Of a stretch of DNA of 64,000 nucleotides, positions 35,313 to 44,635 are shown in pieces. The notes below the pieces were generated by a model, which had not been told where the DNA came from, searched no databases, and saw nothing but the letters and a program-made list of their open reading frames with translations. The stretch spans positions 1 to 64,000 of the forward strand of contig CAJTOH010000012.1 of the NCBI GenBank assembly GCA_910577685.1, written 5' to 3'. The DNA comes from an uncultured Dorea sp. GTDB taxonomy: Bacteria; Bacillota; Clostridia; Lachnospirales; Lachnospiraceae. Each line of letters begins with the position of its first letter. Within the stretch, counting starts at the first letter, position 1. The position numbers and the translations under genes were made by a program.

Positions 35313-35915
35313 TCAGAACAGACCGTTAAGATAGGTTTCCAGTGAACGTTTCATATTCCCCTCAAAATCAGTCTCGCCGCCTTTCAGGCACCATTCAAAG
35401 ACATTGCCGATTACGATCATGCGGATATCGGTGGCAATGTCGTTAAGATCTGCAGACGGAGACACGACTCCTGCGTCGATTGCCTTGCGCAGATAGTCCG
35501 AGACCGTTACTATCGGGTATGGGCGCGCCGACCAGATCAGGGGATTTAGGGACTGGTTCTTAGGCGTATAGTAATTTGCCATGAATTCCACTCCCAGTTT
35601 CTGACAGTAATGCACATAATTCAGATAAACGTAGACGATCGCCTGTTTCGCTTCGTCAGGGGTGGCAGGCATGTCCAGAAGATTCGGGTCGATGCCGGGC
35701 TGCTCTTCTATGTAATAAGACAGAAGGTCGTCCTTAGTCTTAAAATGATGATAAAAGCTTCCGTTAGAGACGCCTGCTTCTTCGCAGATATTCTTAATGG
35801 ACAGCTGTTCGTAGCCTTTTTTCTGTAAAATGTGCTTTGCGGCGCGGAAAATCTTTGCTTTCGTCTCCTGTGATTTTAACTGCTGTTTGGTTAGTTCCTG
35901 TATTTCCTGATTCAT
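35313..35915 (-). CDS. TetR/AcrR-family regulator
   Basis: The 200-aa protein has an N-terminal helix-turn-helix (residues 18-64: IFRAAKHILQKKGYEQLSIK, NICEEAGVSNGSFYHHF, KTKDDLL), the TetR signature, and a helical ligand domain. AAGGAG precedes the ATG by 6 nt. It is divergent from tex with inverted repeats in the 186-bp gap. The target may be its own gene only, or the neighbouring lipid operon. Confidence 0.9.
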   Translation of the reverse strand: MNQEIQELTKQQLKSQETKAKIFRAAKHILQKKGYEQLSIKNICEEAGVSNGSFYHHFKTKDDLLSYYIEEQPGIDPNLLDMPATPDEAKQAIVYVYLNYVHYCQKLGVEFMANYYTPKNQSLNPLIWSARPYPIVTVSDYLRKAIDAGVVSPSADLNDIATDIRMIVIGNVFEWCLKGGETDFEGNMKRSLETYLNGLF

Positions 35916-35985
35916 ATTATAAACTCCTTGAGCAAAATTGGCAAAACTGAAAAATCGAAGTTTCTCTGCTGATTATAGCATAGCG

Positions 35986-36020
35986 CACTCTGATTTTCAA
36001 GAAAACAGAGTGAACTCTGT
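35986..36020. promoter_or_regulatory. Candidate TetR operator
   Basis: ACAGAGTGAACTCTGT (36005-36020) has 7-bp arms and a 2-bp centre. A third half-site CACTCTG lies at about 35986, 13 bp to the left. It lies about 70-105 bp upstream of the TetR start. Confidence 0.55.
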
Positions 36021-36033
36021 ATCAAGTATTTCA

Positions 36034-36062
36034 TTGCAGATTTGCGGGATTTTAGGTATAAT
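36034..36062 (+). promoter_or_regulatory. Promoter of tex
   Basis: TTGCAG (36034-36039), 17 bp, TATAAT (36057-36062), 39 bp before the ATG. Confidence 0.65.
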
Positions 36063-36101
36063 AAGTTGATGATAAGGGAGAATTCAGAAAGGGTATAGAG
36101 C

Positions 36102-38258
36102 ATGGATATTAATCAGAAGATTACGGAAGAACTTGGTGTGAAGAAATGGCAGGTGGACGCGGCGGTCAAGCTGATCGATGAAGGCAACACCATTCCATTT
36201 ATTGCAAGATACAGGAAAGAGGCAACCGGAACCCTGGATGACGAACAGCTCAGGAAGCTGCATGAGAGGCTGACTTATCTTCGCAATCTGGAGGAGAAGA
36301 AGGAGCTGGTATTATCAAGTATAGAAGAGCAGGGGAAACTGACGGAGGAATTGAAGAAGCAGATTCTTGCGGCAGAGACGCTGGTGGTTGTGGAAGATTT
36401 ATACCGCCCTTACCGTCCGAAGAGAAGGACTCGGGCGACTATAGCGAAAGAAAAAGGGTTAGAGCCGCTGGCGGCGGTTATTACGCTGCAGAAGACGAAG
36501 CAGCCTGTTGAAGAACTGGCGGCGGAATACATAGATCCGGAGAAGGGAGTTAATACGGCGGACGAAGCCATTGCCGGGGCGAAGGACATTATTGCGGAGA
36601 GCATTTCCGACGAGGCGGATTACCGTATCTGGATCCGGAAGATCACGGCGCAGAAAGGAAGGGTTATTTCCGCGGCGAAGGACGAGAAAGCCGAATCCGT
36701 GTATGAGATGTATTATGACTTCGAAGAGCCTGTGAACCGCCTTGCAGGGCATCGGGTTCTGGCGCTGAACCGCGGGGAGAAGGAGAAGTTCCTGACCGTC
36801 AAGATCGAGGCGCCGGAGGAGGATATTATCCGGTATCTTGAGAAGAAAACCATCCGCGGAGATAATCCCTATACGACCCCGATTTTAAAGGACGTGGCGG
36901 AAGATAGTTACAAGAGGCTGATTGCGCCGGCGATTGAACGGGAGATCCGCAATGATCTGACGGAGAAGGCGGAGGACGGGGCAATCGAAGTATTTAAGAA
37001 GAATCTGGAACAGCTTCTGATGCAGCCGCCGATTGTAGGGCAGACGGTTCTTGGTTGGGATCCTGCGTTCCGTACCGGGTGTAAGCTGGCGGTTGTAGAT
37101 CCCACCGGGAAGGTAATCGGAACCACGGTCATTTACCCGACGGCTCCGACTACGCCGCAGAAGATTAAGGCGTCTAAGGATCTTCTAAAGAAGATTATTG
37201 AAAAATATAATATTACATTGATTTCCGTGGGAAACGGCACGGCGTCCCGCGAATCAGAGATGTTTATTGTGGAACTGCTCAAAGAGATTCCTCAAAAGGT
37301 ACGCTACGTAATCGTCAACGAGGCGGGAGCTTCCGTGTATTCCGCAAGCAAGCTGGCGTCCGAGGAATTTCCGAAGTTTGACGTAGGGCAGAGGAGCGCT
37401 ACATCCATTGCAAGGCGTCTGCAGGATCCGCTTGCGGAGCTGGTGAAGATAGATCCTAAGTCCATAGGCGTGGGGCAGTATCAGCACGATATGAATCAGA
37501 AGAAGCTAAGCGAGGCATTGTCGGGAGTCGTAGAAGACTGCGTGAACCGGGTAGGGGTAGACCTGAATACGGCTTCCGCTCCGCTTCTTGCGTATATTTC
37601 CGGTATTTCCGCAGCTATTGCGAAGAACATTGTGGCGTACAGGGAAGAGAACGGGAAATTCGCCAATCGGCGGCAGCTTCTTAAGGTTGCCAAGCTGGGG
37701 CCGAAGGCGTTTGAGCAGTGCGCCGGCTTTATGAGGATACAGGATGCAGATAACCCGCTGGATGGGACGAGCGTACATCCGGAGACTTACGAAGCCGCCG
37801 AGAAGCTGCTTGCGAAGCAGGGATTTGCCGTGGAGGATATCAGCGGCGGCAAGCTTTCCGGTCTGTCGCTTACAATCAAGGATTATAAGAAGCTGGCCGC
37901 TGAGCTGGGAATCGGCGAGATCACCCTGCGGGATATTGTGAAGGAGCTTGAGAAGCCGGCCAGAGATCCCCGCGACGAGATGCCGAAGCCGATCTTGAGG
38001 ACGGATGTTCTGGAGATGAAGGATCTGACAGAGGGGATGATTCTAAAGGGCACGGTAAGGAATGTTATTGATTTCGGTGTGTTTGTGGATATCGGGGTTC
38101 ATCAGGACGGGCTGGTACATATTTCCGAGATCACGGATAAGAAGTTTATCAAGCATCCTTTGGAAGTGGTGAGCGTCGGGGATATCGTGGACGTCAAGGT
38201 CTTGGGCGTAGATATGAAGAAGAAGCGTATCCAGCTTACAATGAAAGGGATTTCATAG
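36102..38258 (+). CDS. tex: Tex family S1 RNA-binding protein
   Basis: The 718-aa protein is full length for Tex. The N-terminal Tex region (about 1-190) has ITEELGVKKWQVDAAVKLID then EGNTIPFIARYRKEATG. A YqgF-like resolvase fold follows (LGWDPAFRTGCKLAVVDPTG), then helix-hairpin-helix modules (NIVAYREENGKFANRRQLLK) and a C-terminal S1 domain (LKGTVRNVIDFGVFVDIGVH). Tex binds nucleic acids and influences transcription. It has its own promoter, and yitT follows 10 bp later. Confidence 0.96.
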   Translation: MDINQKITEELGVKKWQVDAAVKLIDEGNTIPFIARYRKEATGTLDDEQLRKLHERLTYLRNLEEKKELVLSSIEEQGKLTEELKKQILAAETLVVVEDLYRPYRPKRRTRATIAKEKGLEPLAAVITLQKTKQPVEELAAEYIDPEKGVNTADEAIAGAKDIIAESISDEADYRIWIRKITAQKGRVISAAKDEKAESVYEMYYDFEEPVNRLAGHRVLALNRGEKEKFLTVKIEAPEEDIIRYLEKKTIRGDNPYTTPILKDVAEDSYKRLIAPAIEREIRNDLTEKAEDGAIEVFKKNLEQLLMQPPIVGQTVLGWDPAFRTGCKLAVVDPTGKVIGTTVIYPTAPTTPQKIKASKDLLKKIIEKYNITLISVGNGTASRESEMFIVELLKEIPQKVRYVIVNEAGASVYSASKLASEEFPKFDVGQRSATSIARRLQDPLAELVKIDPKSIGVGQYQHDMNQKKLSEALSGVVEDCVNRVGVDLNTASAPLLAYISGISAAIAKNIVAYREENGKFANRRQLLKVAKLGPKAFEQCAGFMRIQDADNPLDGTSVHPETYEAAEKLLAKQGFAVEDISGGKLSGLSLTIKDYKKLAAELGIGEITLRDIVKELEKPARDPRDEMPKPILRTDVLEMKDLTEGMILKGTVRNVIDFGVFVDIGVHQDGLVHISEITDKKFIKHPLEVVSVGDIVDVKVLGVDMKKKRIQLTMKGIS

Positions 38259-38268
38259 GAGAATCATA

Positions 38269-39144
38269 ATGAAAACAAATTGGAAAAAGAGTATTGAAAC
38301 CGTGATTTGCGTGCTGCTTGGCAATGTGGTCCTTGCAGTCGCAGTGGCGGCGTTCGTCGTACCTCACGGGATTATCATGGGCGGAGCAACCGGAGTCGCG
38401 CTTACTATCAATCATTATCTCAACGGGAATCTGTCGGCGGTTATATTTATTGTAAATATTATACTGTTTATTTTGGGGACATTTGTATTGGGAAAGAAAT
38501 TTGCATTGACAACGTTGATCAGTACGGTCGTATACCCTGTCTTCCTGTCGATTGTGCAGGCGATTCCGGGGATTACGAAGCTTACGGACAATATTATGCT
38601 TGCGTCGCTCTATGCGGGGGCCTTATTAGGTCTTGGAATCGGACTGGTGGTGAGAGTGGGTTCTTCCACAGGAGGAACGGATATTCTTGCGCTGGTACTT
38701 CATAAGTGGTTCCATATAGCGGTAGCGGTATTTATGTATATCGTAGACTTTCTGGTGCTGGTATGTCAGGTGTTTTTCTCCACCTCGGAGCAGGTCTTGT
38801 ACGGTATTCTGGTACTGGTGGTGACCACGATGATGATGAACCGGGTGGTGCTGATGGGCCAGTCGCAGATTCAGTTATTTATCATTACGGATAAGTACGA
38901 GGAAGTGAAAGAGAAAGTATTGAAGGAGATTGACGCAGGAGTAACTATGGTTCATATAGAGACCGGATACGGCGCGAAACAGCAGAAGGGCGTGCTGTGC
39001 GTGGTTCCGAACCGTAAGCTGTATTCGATTAATCAGACGGTACAGTTGGTTGATCCGAAAGCGTTTATTACGATTACACAGATCAACGAAGTTCGGGGGC
39101 GCGGATTTACCTTAGAGAGAGAGCCGGGTCTTCCAAGAAGATAG
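38269..39144 (+). CDS. YitT family membrane protein (DUF2179)
   Basis: The 291-aa product has five TM helices in the first 190 residues, with VAAFVVPHGIIMGGATGVAL and VRVGSSTGGTDILALVLHK as family signatures. A cytoplasmic DUF2179 domain (about 215-285, ITDKYEEVKEKVLKEIDAGV) follows. The family is widespread in Firmicutes and has no settled function. AGGAG is 7 nt before ATG. It is co-transcribed with tex and followed by a terminator. Confidence 0.9.
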   Translation: MKTNWKKSIETVICVLLGNVVLAVAVAAFVVPHGIIMGGATGVALTINHYLNGNLSAVIFIVNIILFILGTFVLGKKFALTTLISTVVYPVFLSIVQAIPGITKLTDNIMLASLYAGALLGLGIGLVVRVGSSTGGTDILALVLHKWFHIAVAVFMYIVDFLVLVCQVFFSTSEQVLYGILVLVVTTMMMNRVVLMGQSQIQLFIITDKYEEVKEKVLKEIDAGVTMVHIETGYGAKQQKGVLCVVPNRKLYSINQTVQLVDPKAFITITQINEVRGRGFTLEREPGLPRR

Positions 39145-39173
39145 GAAAACGTCAAAGATCAGAGTGAATAAAG

Positions 39174-39209
39174 AAAGGCTGTCGGATGTAAATGTCGGGC
39201 AGCTTTTTT
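39174..39209 (+). terminator. Terminator after yitT
   Basis: AAAGGCTGTCGG and a CGGGCAGCTTTTTT arm form an imperfect stem followed by a seven-base T-run. Confidence 0.7.
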
Positions 39210-39382
39210 GTAACTGTTCAGCCTGCAGCTGTGCATTTGCTAAGAAACGGCCCTTCTTTGGTCTTGGTGATTTGATTCTAGCCAGTAATGACATAAAATA
39301 GTTTGAATATTCTGGTAATATAGAACTACATGCATGATAGACAAAAAAAATAACATTAAAATAATAAATGTAAAAATATATA

Positions 39383-39411
39383 TTGACAAATGTGAATAAG
39401 TGTGATATTTT
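39383..39411 (+). promoter_or_regulatory. Promoter of a candidate ncRNA
   Basis: TTGACA (39383-39388), 17 bp, TATTTT (39406-39411). Confidence 0.55.
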
Positions 39412-39417
39412 ATATTT

Positions 39418-39745
39418 AACAAATAACAGAACCAAATTACAAGACAGACGCGAGCTGTAAGTGATAGGATGTTATTTTACGAATCAACACAAGTGTTGGA
39501 AGAGGATTCTTGAGAAAAGAGGCGCTAAGTATCAGGAGTCGAAGAGTTTAAGAAAAGGAGGTACGGACCACCAAGAACTTAAATTTATTTTCAGGATTTC
39601 AATAATCAGAATACCAGAGTCGGCAAGTGAATTGGTAAAACACCGAGAATCTTGAACCGAGGAAGAAAGAGGTAAAAAGAATGGTTGAAGGATTAGAGTA
39701 AAGGCGGATATCAATGAAAAGGTTGATATCCGTCTTTACATGTTT
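39418..39745 (+). ncRNA. Candidate structured RNA, about 325 nt
   Basis: A promoter at 39383-39411 and an intrinsic terminator at 39703-39740 (GGCGGATATCA with TGATATCCGTC, then TTTACATGTTTT) bound about 325 nt with no believable protein. Local pairings include CAACAC/GTGTTG at about 39483 flanked by GAATC/GATTC, a GGT/ACC hairpin in GGAGGTACGGACCACC, and AGTTTAAG/CTTAAATT around it. It does not match tmRNA, RNase P, SRP or 6S RNA as I know them. A 6-codon ATG-TAA frame follows AGAGGT at about 39672, so a leader peptide is also possible. Confidence 0.45.
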
Positions 39746-40135
39746 TATATTTTGTTTTCTGTTCTGATATACCGGGAGAGTAAATCATCGGTATCTGTTA
39801 TTCCCTGTTCTAATACGGCGCGGTAGACATCCATGCTTGAATATTGGTAGATCTTGCTTTATCCTTATAATGTGTTCCCGGCTTCCGGGAATCTGTCCGG
39901 CCATTTCCATGATGTTGGAGCAATAACACTCCGCCTTGGTGATTGTGTCCCAATCGAAGAACCATAGATCCGGATTCCATAACTCATTCTATGTCCAGAT
40001 CGTTCCATGCCATCATGTCCATTTTGTAGCTTCCGATGATGTGAGGCTGGCCGATCTTGTATAATTGATCCCATAAGCCCATTTCGTATAATATTTTATC
40101 GTCAGTTCGTTTTCGTTGGAGATTTAAGTTCTTTG
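39745..40135 (-). pseudogene. Degraded gene of a conserved Firmicutes family
   Basis: Read on the minus strand, successive frames encode MGLWDQLYKIGQPHIIGSYK then MDMMAWNDLDIE and a stop. ELWNPDLWFFDWDTITKAE with SREHIIRIKQDLP comes next. After a frame change there is SSMDVYRAVLEQGITDTDDL with LSRYIRTENKI and a stop. These pieces look like one small protein (about 170-190 aa) of a family with GSY...D.D residues suggestive of a nucleotidyltransferase fold. A middle segment is missing and the frame is broken at least twice. No clear start remains. Confidence 0.55.
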
Positions 40136-40278
40136 GCGCTCCTTTCAGTTGATACCTTTTCCGTATCTTACCATTATTTCAAGGGGAATTCAATGATTAT
40201 GAAGGGGCGGGCGTGATTTTTCGTAAAAAGAATTTTGGCGGAGAGCTTGACTTTTTTTCTTGAGAGCGTTAAGATATG

Positions 40279-40323
40279 TTTGTTATCGAACAGTTTAAGT
40301 GTAAACAATTTGTTATCGAACAG
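40279..40323. promoter_or_regulatory. Tandem MarR operator candidates
   Basis: TTTGTTATCGAACAG occurs twice, at 40279-40293 and 40309-40323, exactly 30 bp apart. Each holds an inverted TGTT-N4-AACA. They lie 26-70 bp upstream of the MarR start. Confidence 0.7.
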
Positions 40324-40348
40324 ATAGGACATTTTAAAGGAGGATGAT

Positions 40349-40891
40349 ATGAAAAAACGGGAAGAACGGATTGGCTTCGAGATACGCAGACTGGATCATA
40401 TGCTGGCGAGAACCCTGCAGGCGCGCGTGAAGTCTGCGGGAATTGACGAGGTCACGCTGATGCACGGATGGATTATCCGTTATCTGTATGAGAACCGGGA
40501 TGAAGATATTTTTCAGAAAGACATCGAACAGCATTTTTCGATAGGGAGATCCACTGTCACGAACATCATCCAGCTGATGGAGAAAAAGGGATTTGTCCTT
40601 AGGGAATCCGTAGAACATGACGCGCGGTTAAAGAAAGTAGTCCTGACAGAGAAGGGTGTACAGAGCCATGAGATGATTGAGAATCTGATTGAAAACCTTG
40701 ACATGAGCCTTGCCGAAGGGATTACAGACGAGGAATTATCCGTATTCTATTCTGTAGTCGGAAAATTGACTGAGAATCTTTCAAAGCAGGATGCGAATAT
40801 GAACGTGATTAGGGAGAGTGCGGACGATGCCGGGAATAAAGAAGGTAGCAACAGAGAGGAGGAAATCAATGATCCGGACTTTATTGAGTGA
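40349..40891 (+). CDS. MarR-family regulator of the ABC exporter
   Basis: The 180-aa protein has a winged helix with QKDIEQHFSIGRSTVTNIIQ and LMEKKGFVLRESVEHDARLK then KVVLTEKG, the MarR signature. AAGGAGG precedes ATG. Its 3' end overlaps the first ABC gene by 23 nt, so it is the head of a three-gene operon. Duplicate 15-bp sites upstream suggest autoregulation relieved by a drug-like ligand. Confidence 0.92.
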   Translation: MKKREERIGFEIRRLDHMLARTLQARVKSAGIDEVTLMHGWIIRYLYENRDEDIFQKDIEQHFSIGRSTVTNIIQLMEKKGFVLRESVEHDARLKKVVLTEKGVQSHEMIENLIENLDMSLAEGITDEELSVFYSVVGKLTENLSKQDANMNVIRESADDAGNKEGSNREEEINDPDFIE

Positions 40892-42617
40892 AGTAAAAGA
40901 ATATAAGGGAGCCTCGGTCGCGACGCCGTTGTTCATGATTCTGGAAGTATTGATGGAGATGATGATTCCGTTCCTGATGGCTTCCATCATAGACGACGGC
41001 GTTAATGCGGGAGATATCGGGCATATCTACAAGGTAGGGGGAATTATGGTAATCGCCGCGGCAATCGGGCTGTTAGCCGGTATGGCGGGAGGGCGGTACG
41101 GCGCTAAGGCAAGCGCGGGTTTTGCGAAGAACCTGCGGGAAACCATGTTCAACCACATCCAGACATTTTCATTTGCAAATATTGACAAGTACAGCACGGC
41201 GGGGCTGGTGACAAGGCTTACGACGGATGTGACGAATGTGCAGAATGCCTACCAGATGACCCTCAGGATGTTTACCCGGGCTCCTGCGAGCCTTTTGTGC
41301 GCCATGATTATGGCGTTCCGCATCAACGGGAAGCTTTCCGGCGTCTATCTGGTGGCGGTGGTGATTCTGGGCGTTCTGCTGGCGCTGATTATGAGCCATG
41401 CCACCCGGTATTTCCAGCAGGCATTCCCTAAATATGACGATATGAACGCGTCCGTTCAGGAAAATGTTTCGGCGATCCGCGTGGTGAAGGCATACGTCCG
41501 GGAAGAGCAGGAAACAGACAAATTCAAGAAAGCAAGCGAGAACATTTACCGGATTTTCATGAAGGCGGAAGGTAATCTTGTATATAATGCGCCGCTGATG
41601 CAGATTACGGTCTATAGCTGTATCCTGCTGATCAGTTGGATTGGGGCGAAGATGATCGTCGCCTCTGAACTTACTACGGGCGAGCTGATGAGCCTGCTTG
41701 CCTATTGTATGAATATCCTGATGAGCCTGATGATGCTGTCCATGGTATTCGTCATGATTTCCATGAGTATGGCGAGTATCCGGCGTATCTCGGAGGTGCT
41801 GAAAGAGAGCAGCGATATCAAGAACCCAAAGGAGCCTGTGTATGAAGTGGCGGACGGGAGCATTGAATTCCGGCAGGTGGATTTCGCATACCGGAAGGAC
41901 AGTGAAAGCCCGGTGTTAAAGGATATTAACCTTAAGATAGGTTCCGGCGAGGTGGTCGGAATCATCGGGGGAACCGGAAGCGCAAAGACCAGTCTGGTGA
42001 ACCTGATCAGCCGTCTTTACGACGTGACGGGCGGCGCGGTTTACGTAGGAGGAAGGGATGTCAGGGAATATGACATGGAAACCCTGCGGAACCAAGTGTC
42101 CGTAGTGCTCCAGAATAACGTACTGTTCTCAGGGACGATTCTTGAAAACCTGCGGTGGGGCAGCCGGGAAGCGACGGAGGAGGAATGTAAGGAAGCATGC
42201 CGTCAGGCGTGTGCGGATGAATTCATACAGCGGTTCCCGGATGGGTATGAGACCCATATCGAACAGGGCGGAAGCAACGTGTCCGGAGGACAGAGACAGC
42301 GGCTCTGTATTGCCCGGGCGCTGCTTAAGAAGCCGAAAATCTTGATTTTGGACGACAGCACCAGCGCGGTGGACACTGCGACGGATGCGAAGATACGGAA
42401 AGCGTTCCGGGAGGAGATTCCGGACACGACGAAACTGATTATTGCACAGAGGATAGGAAGCGTAAAGGATGCGGACCGTATTATCGTGATGGACGAAGGA
42501 TGCGTGGACGGCTTCGGAACCCATGAGGAACTTCTGCGCGAAAACGCCATTTACCGGGAGGTCTACGAGTCCCAGACCAGCGGCGGCGGAGATTTTGACG
42601 AGAAGGCGGGTGATTAG
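40869..42617 (+). CDS. ABC exporter half-transporter, degenerate-site subunit
   Basis: 582 aa: six TM helices (about 15-300) and a nucleotide-binding domain. Walker A is IIGGTGSAKTSLVNL, with Ala in the normally Gly position. The signature is canonical (NVSGGQRQRLCIARALL), and Walker B ends in Asp (ILILDDSTSAVD) instead of the catalytic Glu. That is the pattern of the non-catalytic partner in heterodimeric exporters such as LmrCD or TM287/288. AGGAGG supports ATG 40869 inside the marR end. It pairs with the next gene. Confidence 0.93.
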   Translation: MIRTLLSEVKEYKGASVATPLFMILEVLMEMMIPFLMASIIDDGVNAGDIGHIYKVGGIMVIAAAIGLLAGMAGGRYGAKASAGFAKNLRETMFNHIQTFSFANIDKYSTAGLVTRLTTDVTNVQNAYQMTLRMFTRAPASLLCAMIMAFRINGKLSGVYLVAVVILGVLLALIMSHATRYFQQAFPKYDDMNASVQENVSAIRVVKAYVREEQETDKFKKASENIYRIFMKAEGNLVYNAPLMQITVYSCILLISWIGAKMIVASELTTGELMSLLAYCMNILMSLMMLSMVFVMISMSMASIRRISEVLKESSDIKNPKEPVYEVADGSIEFRQVDFAYRKDSESPVLKDINLKIGSGEVVGIIGGTGSAKTSLVNLISRLYDVTGGAVYVGGRDVREYDMETLRNQVSVVLQNNVLFSGTILENLRWGSREATEEECKEACRQACADEFIQRFPDGYETHIEQGGSNVSGGQRQRLCIARALLKKPKILILDDSTSAVDTATDAKIRKAFREEIPDTTKLIIAQRIGSVKDADRIIVMDEGCVDGFGTHEELLRENAIYREVYESQTSGGGDFDEKAGD

Positions 42618-42619
42618 AG

Positions 42620-44524
42620 ATGGCGGGACCGATGAGAAGAGTACCAAGGGGCGTAAAACCTCAGGTCGAGAATCCTATGAAGATATTTAAACGGCTGATG
42701 GCGTATGTATTTCAGTATTATAAGTTCCACTATATAGCCGTGGTTGTGTTGATTTTCGTAAGCGTACTATCCAACGTACAGGGTACGATGTTCATGAAAA
42801 ATCTGATTGACGATTACATAACGCCGTTTCTCTTGGAGGATGCGCCGGATTTTACGCCTTTGGCAAATGCAATCGTCCGGGTGGCGTGCTTCTATTGCGT
42901 AGGAATTATTTCTACCTATGCCTATAACCGGATTATGATTAATGTGACGCAGGGGACGCTCAGGTCGCTGCGTGACGATTTGTTTGCACATATGGAGCGG
43001 CTGCCTATTAAGTATTTCGACACCCATGCCCATGGGGATATCATGTCTGTCTATACGAATGATATTGACACTCTGCGTCAGATGATCAGCCAGAGCGTCC
43101 CCCAGGTGGTGAGCAGCGGGATTACGATTGTCAGCGTATTTGTCAGCATGTTGATTCTGAGCGTCCCGCTTACGGCTGTGACCCTTGCCATGGTGGCGGT
43201 GATGATTTTAAGTTCCAAGGCGGCTGCCGGAAGGAGCGGGAAGTATTTCCTCGAGCAGCAGAAGAATATTGGCGCTGTGAACGGGTATATTGAGGAAATG
43301 ATGAACGGGCAGAAGGTTGTTAAGGTGTTCTGTCATGAAGAGGAGAATAAGAAGGCTTTCAAGGAACTGAACGATCGTTTGTTCGTCAGTGCGGATAAGG
43401 CGAATACCTTTGCAAATTTCTTAGGGCCTATTACCGCCCAGCTTGGAAACATCAGTTATGTGGTGTGCGCCATTGTGGGCGGCGCGCTTGCGCTTAATCA
43501 TGTGGGCGGTTTTACTCTTGGAGGGCTTGCCAGTTTCCTGACGTTTAACAAGAGCTTCAGTATGCCGATCAATCAGGTGAGCCAGCAGTTGAACGCAGTG
43601 GTTATGGCGATGGCGGGCGCTCAGCGTGTGTTCGCCCTGCTGGATGAGAAAGAGGAGCAGGACGACGGGTATGTTACGCTGGTCAACGCGGTATCGGAAG
43701 ACGGGAAACTTAAGGAGAGCAATGAAAGAACCGGAATGTGGGCGTGGAAACATATGCATCAGGCGGACGGCAGCGTGGACTATGTGGAGGTCAAAGGAGA
43801 CGTTGTGTTTAACGGCGTTGATTTTGGTTACAGCGACGACAAGATTGTGCTCCATGATGTGAAACTGTTCGCCGAGCCCGGGCAGAAGATTGCGTTTGTC
43901 GGCTCCACCGGGGCGGGGAAGACGACTATCACGAACCTGATTAACCGGTTCTATGATATTCAGGACGGTAAGATCCGGTATGACGGTATTAATATTAACA
44001 AGATTAAGAAAAACGATCTGCGCCGGTCCCTTGGGATTGTATTGCAGGATACCCATTTATTTACCGGAACCGTGAAGGAGAATATCCGTTTCGGCAAACT
44101 GGATGCGACGGATGAGGAGGTTGTGGCGGCGGCCAGACTTGCCAATGCGGACGGATTTATCCGGAGGCTCCCTAAAGGGTACGATACCATGCTGACCGGG
44201 GACGGCGCAAACTTAAGTCAGGGTCAGAGGCAGCTTCTTGCTATTGCGAGGGCGGCCGTGGCGGATCCGCCGGTATTGATTCTGGATGAGGCGACCAGTT
44301 CTATCGACACGAGGACGGAGCGGATCGTGCAGGACGGTATGGATAAGCTTATGAACGGACGGACGACGTTCGTGATCGCCCACAGGCTGTCTACGGTGCG
44401 TAATTCAGACTGTATCATGGTCTTAGAGCAAGGCAGGATTATTGAAAGGGGAACCCATGAACAGTTGATTGAGGAGAAGGGACGGTATTACCAGTTATAT
44501 ACCGGGAACTCTATCAGCGCATGA
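42620..44524 (+). CDS. ABC exporter half-transporter, catalytic subunit
   Basis: 634 aa: six TM helices (about 35-330) and a nucleotide-binding domain. Walker A is GSTGAGKTTITNL, the signature is NLSQGQRQLLAIARA and Walker B is VLILDEATSSID with the catalytic Glu. An insertion of about 50 residues (KEEQDDGYVTLVNAVSEDGK onward) sits between the TM and ATPase domains. It starts 2 bp after the previous gene. The two halves form a heterodimeric multidrug-type exporter controlled by the MarR protein. Confidence 0.94.
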   Translation: MAGPMRRVPRGVKPQVENPMKIFKRLMAYVFQYYKFHYIAVVVLIFVSVLSNVQGTMFMKNLIDDYITPFLLEDAPDFTPLANAIVRVACFYCVGIISTYAYNRIMINVTQGTLRSLRDDLFAHMERLPIKYFDTHAHGDIMSVYTNDIDTLRQMISQSVPQVVSSGITIVSVFVSMLILSVPLTAVTLAMVAVMILSSKAAAGRSGKYFLEQQKNIGAVNGYIEEMMNGQKVVKVFCHEEENKKAFKELNDRLFVSADKANTFANFLGPITAQLGNISYVVCAIVGGALALNHVGGFTLGGLASFLTFNKSFSMPINQVSQQLNAVVMAMAGAQRVFALLDEKEEQDDGYVTLVNAVSEDGKLKESNERTGMWAWKHMHQADGSVDYVEVKGDVVFNGVDFGYSDDKIVLHDVKLFAEPGQKIAFVGSTGAGKTTITNLINRFYDIQDGKIRYDGININKIKKNDLRRSLGIVLQDTHLFTGTVKENIRFGKLDATDEEVVAAARLANADGFIRRLPKGYDTMLTGDGANLSQGQRQLLAIARAAVADPPVLILDEATSSIDTRTERIVQDGMDKLMNGRTTFVIAHRLSTVRNSDCIMVLEQGRIIERGTHEQLIEEKGRYYQLYTGNSISA

Positions 44525-44544
44525 AAAATCAATCCTCCAAATGG

Positions 44545-44620
44545 TTGCATCTTTTCGCGGATTTTCTTATAATATAGACAAATATGTCGTGAGGAACCGA
44601 AAGAAGGATAAGTCGGTTCC
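44545..44620 (+). promoter_or_regulatory. Promoter and leader hairpin of the cysteine desulfidase gene
   Basis: TTGCAT (44545-44550), 17 bp, TATAAT (44568-44573). The leader then contains GGAACCGA (44593-44600) pairing with TCGGTTCC (44613-44620), just before AAGGAGG. Confidence 0.6.
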
Positions 44621-44635
44621 CGAAGGAGGATAAAC

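Noticed and set aside
39461..39655. 64-codon plus-strand ORF inside the candidate ncRNA
   Set aside because: No ribosome binding site, unlikely composition, no recognisable similarity.
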